Positions 14,101-22,498 of a stretch of DNA of 22,498 nucleotides are shown here, piece after piece. The translations under genes were made by a program, and so were the position numbers. The notes under the pieces were generated by a model. The model had not been told where the DNA came from. It made no database searches and saw only the letters and a list, made by a program, of their open reading frames with translations. Within the stretch, counting starts at the first letter, position 1. Each line of letters starts with the position of its first letter. The DNA is taken from NCBI GenBank assembly GCA_004335635.1, contig QAXH01002693.1, positions 1 through 22,498 on the forward strand. The letters are read 5' to 3'. The stretch comes from Chloromonas sp. AAM2. Its lineage: Eukaryota > Chlorophyta > Chlorophyceae > Chlamydomonadales > Chlamydomonadaceae.

Positions 14101-15351
14101 TCGGTACAACTGCAGCAGCAGACAATGCGAGGCAGGTGTGGGCAAGGTCAGCTGTTGTTCAAGAAACAAAACCAGCGCACGTTCGTTGAATCCCGAACAT
14201 TGGATCTGCAGGGACATGGTCACGCTTATGGTTGGGCTGGTACAAAGCCACAAAGGGCGAAATTTAGCTACAAAGTAAGGCAGAAATGGCACACATCGGC
14301 AGCAATAGTGACCTTTGCTCACCCTTGCCATTGCCATAATGCAATCCGCCATCCAATCTAAAGCCCTGCTCGGCCAGTTGAGTATCTACCTGCTCTAAAC
14401 CTGAACGTCGATCCTATCTGATCCGGTTGCTTGCAGTCCTATTGTATTAGCGGAGGCCTGGTTGCGACATCAAACGCTGCATGCAAGATTTCAACTTTGA
14501 GCGGAATCCAGCCCCATCTGCTATGTGCCACCATCAACAGAACCACGTGCCTCTCCACCCATTTGACACTGGGTCCGTGAAGTCCAACTGTCCGTCCTGT
14601 GCACACACCTACCCAGCTTCCAGTAGGCAGCCCTTTCGACCACCACATCCTTGGTGCGCTCCACCAGGCCCAAGGAAAAGACTATCTTGGCCAAAAGGTA
14701 CTGGATGGCAAACTGAACCCCTGACATGAGCAGGGGCGCTGCGAGCGCACAGGCAACACTTGAGTATGTTGAAGCCCGATGCATGTCCATGTGAACGTAA
14801 GTGAGTGTGAGTGTGTGCATGTGCGACTGTGGGTGCATGGGGTCGGGAAAGTTCTTGTATTGCCATGTGGAAAGGTTGTCCCTGCTAACCTGGAAAGGCT
14901 CCCTTGTCCTTGAGGCCATGCTCCTTGCCCAGGATAGTCTTGTTGTAGATGCCAAGGAGCGTGCTGAGAAAGTACCTGCGGCACGATGCTATGCTGTGGT
15001 CAGCATGTCAGTGCACATCGCAGGATGGTACATGCTTCTTGTGTTCGACTCTTGCAAGCACAAGTGAGTGCACAGAAAGAGGCGTGCCGACCTTGTGACA
15101 AGGGCAGAAGGCTGACGGTGTTGGGCTGCTGGTGCCTTGACAGCGGCACCAGCTGCCATCCAGGTGCCGGGGGTTACCCAGAGTTCAGATGCGGCTGCAA
15201 GCCAATGCCTCAGCTGTTGCAGCACTCACCATATGCAGATGAGTCCGAGATTAGATGCAGCTGAGATTAACACTGGATTTTGCGACGCAGCACGGACGGC
15301 CTTGGCCCAGTGTGCGGGACGCCAACCCTGTCCTGGAGGGCTGGAGCTCAT
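11148..15351 (-). CDS. SLC35C2-like nucleotide-sugar / triose-phosphate-translocator-family transporter (9 exons)
   Basis: Minus-strand exons: 15351-15230, 14975-14890, 14738-14613, 14109-13965, 13520-13345, 12886-12696, 12227-12146, 11865-11750 and 11489-11148, giving 461 residues with every GT..AG junction in frame. The protein is hydrophobic, with about ten helices as in the drug/metabolite transporter superfamily. Landmarks: YNKTILGKEHGLKDKGAFPAPLLMSGVQF (about 51-79), GLDIGFSNTSLVYITMSFYTMCKS (about 120-143), EKPSWELAGVV (159-169), SGVRFTLTQ (201-209), TSALTFMIAGTCKEV (about 293-307), and FEDRFGVINGIGLVIVIMGVVLFN (about 317-340). These match the SLC35C2 branch of the TPT family, which acts in Golgi or other endomembranes. 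The substrate is not known. Exon 9 encodes a soluble tail of 113 residues rich in Ser, Gly and His, ending in EKEPLLPGP, which has an acidic di-leucine sorting motif ([DE]xxxLL). The start ATGAGCTCC follows in-frame stops. Confidence 0.92.
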
Positions 15352-15822
15352 CCTTGCACCCTGCGCTGGCCTTTCATCGCTCCTAGTTCATCATGGTGGC
15401 CAGTGGCCGGGAAGCCGGACTGGTTAGGCTACAAGTTAAGATCCCGAGGCAACTGCTCTTCTCCAACTGTAACGAGTACTAGGAGCTTGGGATTCAGTTG
15501 GATATGTGAAGCAAATGCTTGGGATAGCTCGGGTTCTCCTTGCTTGAGACGCTCAAATACCTGACGATGGCTTGCCGTGACAGATGGGCGTAAAGATAGA
15601 AGGCTTCGTTTGATGGCTGTACACGCACACCGTGCTGGAACAGGACACGCACTGCACATTGGAAATGACGACTTGTATCCGTTACGAAACTGATCCAGCC
15701 GGCAGGGTTTAGCTGCCGGGCTGTGCTCAATCAGTGGCAGCCAGAAGTGTTTACTGCACATGAGCCCACATCAATGCATGCCCATGCTGTGAAGGTTTTT
15801 GCTCTGACAGCCCAGAGCCTGC
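15352..15822. other. Divergent intergenic region (transporter and OPR promoters)
   Basis: These 471 bp separate the two start codons, which point away from each other, so both promoters and 5' untranslated regions must share this space or overlap it. The minus-strand ORF at 15429-15761 looks like chance. I see no clear TATA box or repeat. Confidence 0.6.
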
Positions 15823-18800
15823 ATGGACCGGGCATGGCGCATCAAAGGGTGGAGCTGCCGTCCGTCTGGCGCTTCCAGCCGCCCATGCATGCACAGCTCA
15901 CTCCCACCATCCCATACCACGCTGGCTGCCTCAGCAGTGCAGGCTCAGATGTGCAGTCACCTCAAGCCACAGCAAGCTGTGAGTGTGTCAGGCCCTACGG
16001 CACCAGAGCCTGCCGGCAGTACACCATCCGAAAGAAAACAAGGCCTTCGGTCACCATGGGCATATCCAATTGCCTCCAAAGCGCCAGCCAGGATATTGCA
16101 TGACCAGCCAGACAGCGGCGAAGAGTGGCAAGCCGGCATCAGCGAGCAAGCAGAGCGTGGAGATCGACAGGCAGCCGACCAGCAGCAACAGCAAGGTCAA
16201 GAACAGCCTCCTAACAGCCTGCCGTCTCAGGGTAATAGGGACATGCTGCATGCTGCCCAATCTGCATCCCGCAGAAGCATTTGGAATGCACCCAGCTCAC
16301 AGAGCTGGGGTCGGCAGGCACAGCAGCAAGCCAGCTATCAATCACAGAATCGATTTGACAAACAGCAGCAGCATGGCACAGAGCAAGAGCAAACCAGCCG
16401 GCAGCAGCAGCAAAACACGCAGGACCAGCGGCCTGCAAACCGGCAGCTGCCAGGTAGCACAAAACAGCCACGCATCAGCCGGGGGCAGCTGAGAGGTGTG
16501 GGCAAAGAGTGCTGGTCAGCAGCAGAGCAGTCCACACCTGCACAGCGCGAGCTGTGTGGCCGCGTCACCACTGCTGCCACTGTCGAAGAGCTGCTAGCAC
16601 TTCTCACCGACCATGCACAGACTTGCAACCACATCTGTCTCTCTGCCTGCTTCCTTCGCTTGACGAAACTGTCTCAGCAGTTGAGCCGTTCCAGTGGCGG
16701 TGCCAGTTCTTCGAGCTCGCTGAATGCACGCGACAGGTGTGTGGGGAGTTTCATGCAGTCTTTGCACCCAAGTAATGCCTGGCATGCGGGTGGTCACAGT
16801 GAGTGCACAGTATTGTTCAGTATAACTGTCCTGTGGTATTAGTAGTCAGCTTCTACAGCCTGTACTTCAACCACCTTGTGACATGAGCGACCATGACACC
16901 GCTCGTGCATCTGCTCTTCAGAGTTGGTTCAGGCCCTTCAGTTAGCCCATGGGTGCCCCCAGTGACCAGCCTACACAAGCAGGCAGCCACCAGGCACATC
17001 ATGGCTTCCCGGCCCCAGAGCTCCAGACAGAACAGCAACTCCAACAACCAAGATCAACAGAGTGTGACCGGTGCTGGGTCAGGCGTGAGGGGAGATCTCA
17101 GTCCAGCCCAGCAGGTGCTGACTGCGCTGCAGCTGCTGCTGGAGCAGTGGCTGCCCCAGATGGACATGCGCTGCCTGGCTAACGTGCTGTGGGCGTGTGC
17201 TAAGCTGCAAAGCCATGCACAGCTCTGCCCGTGGCTGCATGAGGTGAGAATCATGGCAGGGAGCACGCAAGACTGCATGCTTGTTAATCACGGAGGCCGG
17301 CCATTGCAGCTAGGGTTACCAGGGCTGCGACTGTGCTCTTGTCAGTCCTGGGTCGGGCGTGTACTGACCAGACATGATTCTGGAGCTATAGGCAGACAGA
17401 CGATGTACAGTGTAGGCCGCACTCACTTCCAAGCATGCTGCCCTCAGGCTTGGTCAGACTTTTGCATGGGCCTTGTCAGATGAACATTGGCGACTTACTG
17501 TGTGAATGACAATGATAATCAACAAGTGCATATTCGACAAGCTGAGGAGTGCCACGGGTTTACGCATGTGTATGTGCATGCCAGGCAAGCGTTTAGATTT
17601 TGAAGGCTGATCATGCCATCTCATGCTGCATCGTGAGCTCCCATGTCTGTTTTCATGTGCCACGCGTCATCACAAGTGCCACGTGTCACTACATGTGCCG
17701 CGTCTCATCACATGTGCCACGTGTCACTACATGTGTCGCGTCTCATCACATGTGCCACGTGTCACTACATGTGCCGCGTCTCATCACGTGTCACCACATG
17801 TGCCGCGTCTCATCACATGTGCCACGCGTCACCACATGTGCCACGCGTCACTACATGTGCCACGCGTCATCACATGTGCCACGCGTCATCACATGTGCCA
17901 CGCGTCATCACATGTGCCGCGTCTCATCACATGTGCCGCGTCTCATCACATGTGCCGCGCGTCACCACATGTGCCGCGTCTCATCACATATGCCGCGTCT
18001 CATCACATATGCCACGCGTCATCACATGTGCCACGCGTCACCACATGTGCCACGTCTCATCACATGTGCTACGCGTCATCACATGTGCCGTGTCTCATCA
18101 CATGTGCCACGTGGTTTCATATGTGCCACGTGGTTTTACATGTGCCACGTATCGTCACCTGTGCAGGCCGCAGACATGGTCACAGAGCAGTTGCTGCTGA
18201 GAGGCGTTCAGCGGGCTAATAGCACTGGGGAACACATCCATACGGATGAAGCAGGCACAACCCTTGAGGTAATGGGGCAAGAGCGCTTAGTCTGCGACAG
18301 CTCATGTTGCAATGCAGATACCCACATGCCCGTTCCCCCCTCTCCAGCTTCCTCACCCCATTCGCATGCCATTGTGCAGATGTCGTGCCCCAAGACGGTT
18401 TCCAACCTGACCTACAGCCTCGTGCTCCTGGGTGTCACCAGCCCTGATCAGCACCGGGTCCTGGACTGGCTGGGGCAAGGCTTCATGCCGCTGGCTGAGA
18501 AAGCAAACGCACAGGTGGGTGCCTGCACTTCCTACCCACCACTACAGGTCGAGTGTGGGCGCAAAGGTTTGTTTTTAGTCTTCCAGTCTGGCCTGGCTTT
18601 TGGTTGTTCTGGATGAGTGTCGTTTTACATCTGTATCGTCCGGCAAGTCGGACAGAACTTAAACAACATAATTGTACGTCATATTCATGAGCATCCTTAT
18701 ACAACATGATCGTACTCAAAGCATTGCAAAGGAGTGCTGGTGAGTGTCTGTCACATCGACTACTGCAGGTTGAGTGCGAGGTGGTAGGCATGAAGGCGAA

Positions 18801-21800
18801 CAAGCTGTGCATACTTGGTCGTCTAGCCTTCTGGTGCATGCTCACAACCTATGTGGTGCTGGACCAGGGAGCAACATGTCCATGTGCATGTGCTGATCCT
18901 CAGCCATGCACACTTTAGTTCCATGCACATGGAGTTGGTAAGTTGCATTCCTTCACCTTGTTGCAGGACCTGTGCAACGTTGCCTACGCGCTAGCGCTGC
19001 ATGGCTCCGCCCCTGCACCCCTGTGGTCGCATGTGTGTGCCACTGCAGCCAAGCAGCTGACGTCACGCCGCACTGCAGACCTTTTTGTGGGGCAGGGACT
19101 GGCTAACCTGGCATGGGCCGTTGGCAAGGTATGTACAAGGGCGGGATAACGGACAAACCTGCTGTTGCCTGGCTATACAACACGCTTGCCAGGCTCGTCT
19201 TTCATCTCAATGGTGGCACAATTGACAAGTCATGATTGCAAAGTGTCCTGGTGTTAGCTCGGTGATGGCCGTTGTTGACTTCTGAATGCCAGCACAGCCT
19301 GGTCTACCTGCTACCACACCAAGCCTCCTCAAAGCGTTCAAGCCCAAATTTGCGCTACACCTGCCAGTAAGAAAGGCCATCACCTCTGCTCATCATAAAT
19401 CGAATGAGCTGATTGTAGTTCAAGCCGAGCAGTGAGGCTTTCTTCAAGCTTACCCTTGTCACCCCTGCGCCTGCTGTGCCTTGCTCCTGACGCAGTTAGG
19501 TGCAGGCGGCACCACCATCATCCTAGCCCTGAAGGACCATTTGGCCCTCACGCCTGTAGCACAGCAGATGGCCAGCCCATCGGAGGCAGCGAATATTGTG
19601 TGGGCGGCGGCGTGCCTTGGGATAACCGACAAAAACGGGTGGTACAGGGAGCGCGCTGCACTGCTGGTGCCCTCAATTCAAAACATGAACATGCAGGTGG
19701 GCGGTTGGGCTGGCAGTTGTTTGAAGTAACGGATTTGGTTCTGTTGAAGTGCTCCGAGCTGTCGTTCTGCATGTTTATCCATGTCGTTGCAAGGGCTGCA
19801 ATGGATGGCATCCTGTTCCATGCTGCATCCCACCACCATGCGTTTCTGACACTAGTGCTCAAGTCGAAAGTCGATGCGACGTTGGTGAGCCTTGGCTACA
19901 GCATACATCTCTGTTTTTGTAGCAGCGCCCGCGTACAAGATTTCACGTGATTCAGTCCAAGTACCTGTTGTTCAGCATGCTGACTTCTTCCCATGCTTTA
20001 CCCTGCCCTCTGCCACATGCAGCTGCTGTCGATGAGCCTGTGGGCGTACGCCACTGCTGAGGTGCGGGCATGCCCCGGCCTGGTGGATGCAGCGCTAGGG
20101 GCGCTCACACACCGGCCCGCCTGGCACCTGGGCCGCCAGCCCATGGCCCTGTGCAACATTCTGTGGAGCCTGGCAAAACTGGATAGATGCGACACGCAGT
20201 GAGAAGGGGAATGCTGATCGGGCGCTGACTAGCCTTGATTGGGGGTTGCTGTTCCGAGGCATTGATTGCACAGGATGACGTTCTCCTGAACCTGTTCCGC
20301 TTGGCATAGGTCATGCTGGCTAAGCCTTGCAAGCCAGGCCAGGGTGTGTGCAGGATACCATTGGTCGTTACTCACTGCGCCTGTCGCAGGAGAGGGCTGG
20401 AGGGCATGGAGGGAGGGCATGAAAGGTTGGGAATGTGTAGATGGACATGGGCCATATATGAACGCCCCTGCTGCGTCTGGCATTGCTCAAGTCGGCCAGA
20501 GCTTGCCAAGCTAGGCCAGGGCAGGCTGGGAATCAGGGCTGCTGTCTTGCAGTGCAAACAGGAGCCTGAGACTGAGCAAACTGGCCATACACAACCCCTG
20601 TCACTCGCAGCCTGTGGTGTTCTGGTCTTCACCTTGCACTGACTGTGTCGCATGCCACATGCCTCTGGTGGCAGGCTGTTCCTGCTGCTGCAGCCCGTGG
20701 CCCTCGCCCACATGGACAGCTTCTCCCCTGTCGAGCAGCAGATGCTGCTGTGGGCACTGGGCAAGTTCGTGGACAGCGTGAGTGGCATGGACAATGGACA
20801 GAGCGTGTGTGGTGGGCTGGGTGTGGCATGTACACGTCAGCATGGGTTACAGAATGCCAAGATATGTGGGTGTGCGCAAGGTCATTGCCACTGCCTATGG
20901 CACCATTTCTTGTTCCTTGCCATCTTTTCCTCCTCTAGCACGCACTAAGCTGACGGTTCACTCATCTGCATTTTCTGGACCACCAGCGTGGGCACAACCT
21001 GTGGCGCTTCCAGCCCCTCTTACTCTCGTCGTACCCTACCCTTGCCCAAGCCTTACCTCCACCCTGCCCTGCCCTGTTCCATGTGCAGTTCAGCTCCACT
21101 GAGATGCTCCGGTACCTGGAGCTGCTGGACCAGCAGTTGGTGTGTGGGCTGTTGGAGCGCATCGCACCGCGCATATCCAGCATGTCGGCGCACGAGGTGA
21201 GCACAAGGCAAGGCTGCATGCTGGCCACGAAGCAGCTTGAGGGGCTCAGATGCATCAAACGCACACGAGCTGGCGACCACGAGGGTCAAGGCTGACGCTG
21301 CTAACTTGTATGTTTTCAATCGGTCTGATGGTAAAGCCATGAGGGCCTCAGCTGCCTCGAATCAACTGTGCAATGATGATTGCTGTGGTGGTGCGCGTGC
21401 CATGGGACACAGTCATTGGATGCTAACTGTAAATCTTGTGGTTGGACCTGATAGGTTTTCACCATCTGGCTAGCTTACCAGGGATTGTTGCTGATCAAGG
21501 CTGTGCTCAGTCGCAATGTCAGTGGTCACTCAATGACTGCACAGTTGTACTGGCATCGTTTTGGTGCCATCAGGCGCAATCGCTAGATGCCAACTGTTAG
21601 CCTTGTTGTTGGTCCTTGCAGTCTTGCAACGGATTGGTTGGGTTAATATGGATTGTATCCGACCAAGGCTATGCTCAGTCGCCGTGTGGTCAGCCATGGC
21701 AGGTGCCGAGTCACCACTGCATTGCTGCACTGGCGGTAGTGTGTTCGTGCTGCTGCTGCTCTTTATGCAGCGCCTGGCTTTGTATGCTCCGGATTGTGCG

Positions 21801-22498
21801 GTTTGTGCTCTGTGGTTGATACCACTGGCTGCTGCTGCTGCTCTTTTCGGCTGGTGGTGTTGCCAATGCCTGTAGTTGGATGGCACGGATTTGTGAATGG
21901 CAGCATTGCCAGTACCAAGATCTAGAGTGCTGCTGTGGTCATGCTGCCTGATCTTTCACTTGAGGGGAGGGACTCCAACCCGTCCAACCTGCAAGTGAAG
22001 AGGATTGCGACACACTGGGATAGTAGTGGTGGTGGCCAACCCCTCGAGGTGCCATCCTGACCGCATACCTCGTTAGACCCAAAATGGGGCCTGAAAATAT
22101 ATGTAAATGGTTATATGTAGCCGATATGTAGCCATAGGATTGACAGATCACAGAGTCGTTTTTCTCACTCTGACGTCACATTTAGTTGCGCATTTCACTC
22201 TGACAAATTCAGACGAAACCCATCTACGAACAGATTGGAAAGCTCTGGGGCTTCCACTCCAGTGCTTTCACTCCGCCAGTGCTTTCACTGCGCAATGTTT
22301 TCGTTAGGCCAGGCTTTTGGTGAGGGCAGTACAGTTGGCACAGCTAAGCATGGACCAAAGAATCGTGATCTGCCATCCGGCCGCCTGACTTTCAATCACC
22401 TGCCAAGACATACACCTGAACATTCCCCGTGCGTTGTCATGCTGCCTGTGTTGCATTGCAGGTGGGCACCCTCGCTGCCACCCTGACGCTGCTGACCT
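15823..22498 (+). CDS. Octotricopeptide-repeat (OPR) protein, probable organelle RNA factor (partial, about 10 exons visible)
   Basis: Exons: 15823-16736, 16922-17243, 18167-18268, 18380-18514, 18967-19128, 19496-19696, 20023-20198, 20675-20777, 21089-21196, and a likely tenth from 22462 to the edge. All junctions are GT..AG and in frame; 741 residues precede exon 10. Residues 1-90 resemble a transit peptide. About 100-240 is Gln-rich and low in complexity. VTTAATVEELLALLTDHAQ..CNHI (248-271) is the helical motif that often opens algal OPR/FAST-like proteins. After it come repeats with the core LxNxxWAxAxL: CLANVLWACAKL, TVSNLTYSLVLLG, DLCNVAYALALHG, GLANLAWAVGK, AANIVWAAACLG, LLSMSLWAYA, ALCNILWSLAKL and QQMLLWALGKF. 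Known OPR proteins bind specific chloroplast or mitochondrial RNAs and control their stability, processing or translation. The target here is unknown. A C-terminal RAP domain, if present, lies beyond the window. Exon 10 is weakly supported (VGTLAATLTLLT). Confidence 0.88.
17654..18166. repeat. 19-bp minisatellite, 26 full units plus partials, in OPR intron 2
   Basis: The typical unit is catgtgccacgcgtcatca. I parse 26 full units, one 10-bp truncated unit at 17787-17796, and a last 9-nt partial unit (18158-18166, cctgtgcag) that is the splice acceptor itself. At 17673-17786 two unit types alternate as 38-bp dimers (...ccacgtgtcacta and ...ccgcgtctcatca). Units contain the palindromes cacatgtg and acgcgt. 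With no stop in any plus-strand frame and a unit length not divisible by 3, all three frames encode the same 19-residue repeat. Confidence 0.95.
21419..21738. repeat. Diverged direct duplication, two copies (about 21419-21557 and 21584-21738)
   Basis: Both copies contain, in order, gatgc.aactgt, a cttgt.gttgg.cct stretch, ggattg, accaaggct or atcaaggct, tgctcagtcgc, and a final actgca...actggc. Small gaps separate the matches. This suggests an old tandem duplication of about 165 bp. Confidence 0.65.
21955..22045 (-). repeat. Dispersed repeat family 1, copy B
   Basis: Inverted relative to copy A at 4777-4868. On the minus strand it contains ggttggacgggttggagtcc, which differs by one base from the RNA polymerase III B-box consensus GGTTCGANTCC in its last 11 bases. 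It lies in the last visible OPR intron. Confidence 0.75.
22122..22195 (-). repeat. Dispersed repeat family 3, copy B
   Basis: Inverted relative to copy A at 7305-7380, sharing the core gtgacgtcagagtgaga and ggctacatatcg. It lies 76 bp from family 1 copy B in the same orientation, so the two may belong to one longer element. Confidence 0.75.
22319..22396 (+). repeat. Dispersed repeat family 2, copy B
   Basis: These 78 bp align without gaps to 6131-6208 in the same orientation. The copy lies 65 bp before the likely acceptor of OPR exon 10. Confidence 0.75.

Larger units (their letters stand above)
21197..22461. other. Long OPR intron carrying repeats
   Basis: This 1265-bp gap between exon 9 and the likely exon 10 has no coding frame that resembles OPR repeats. 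It holds a diverged direct duplication (21419-21738) and copies B of the three dispersed repeat families, so it has been a landing site for repeats. Confidence 0.6.

Noticed and set aside
15429..15761. Minus-strand ORF of 110 codons upstream of the transporter
   Set aside because: It does not splice in frame to the clear transporter start at 15351 and has no recognisable domain. It is probably promoter or 5' untranslated sequence.
17654..18166. CRISPR-like array
   Set aside because: The 19-bp units abut with no unique spacers, and the surrounding DNA is an intron of a nuclear eukaryotic gene.
17600..18219. Three overlapping plus-strand ORFs with a Cys/His-rich 19-residue repeat as independent repeat proteins
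   Set aside because: All three give the same peptide because the 19-bp unit shifts frame each time, and the array lies in an intron with clear flanking OPR exons. An isoform is kept only as a finding.
18540..18920. Extra OPR exon between exons 4 and 5 (ORF at 18706-18918)
   Set aside because: Joining exon 4 (..ANAQ) directly to exon 5 (DLCNVAYAL..) keeps frame and restores a normal OPR repeat. The ORF between has no repeat pattern.

Overview
The window is nuclear DNA of a green alga, most likely a volvocine or Chlamydomonas-like member of the Chlorophyceae. Every gene I can assemble is broken by GT..AG introns whose donors and acceptors keep the reading frame across each junction. One gene encodes a pherophorin, a cell-wall and extracellular-matrix family typical of volvocine algae. 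Another encodes an octotricopeptide-repeat (OPR) protein, a family greatly expanded in chlorophyte algae. Species cannot be fixed from the sequence. All gene models were built by hand, without transcripts or database searches.

Layout, left to right: (1) a pherophorin gene on the minus strand (start 1426), running off the left edge; (2) a doubtful minus-strand ORF of unknown function (1759-2208); (3) a five-exon SlyD-type FKBP prolyl isomerase on the plus strand (2289-4388) with a probable organelle-targeting leader; (4) about 2 kb without a gene (4389-6400) holding dispersed and short tandem repeats; (5) an eight-exon phytanoyl-CoA dioxygenase-domain (PHYHD1-like) gene on the minus strand (9812 to 6401, possibly starting at 9977); (6) an intergenic stretch (about 9978-11147) with a ~70-bp tandem repeat; (7) a nine-exon SLC35C2-like nucleotide-sugar/triose-phosphate-translocator-family transporter on the minus strand (15351 to 11148); (8) a 471-bp divergent intergenic region; (9) a multi-exon OPR gene on the plus strand (15823 to the right edge).

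The genes do not form a pathway and sit together as ordinary eukaryotic neighbours: secreted matrix protein, organelle proline isomerase, 2-oxoglutarate oxygenase, Golgi-type transporter and organelle RNA factor. I saw no prokaryotic-style system.

The most unusual structure is in the introns. Two unrelated minisatellites, 11 bp x 18 in the PHYHD1-like gene and 19 bp x about 26 in the OPR gene, each run directly into the 3' splice site of their intron. In both, the acceptor CAG looks like a mutated, in-register last repeat unit. Because 11 and 19 are not multiples of 3, the arrays stay open in several frames and create long false ORFs encoding 11- and 19-residue repeats. Three dispersed repeat families link the 4.7-7.4 kb region with the last visible OPR intron (21.9-22.4 kb).
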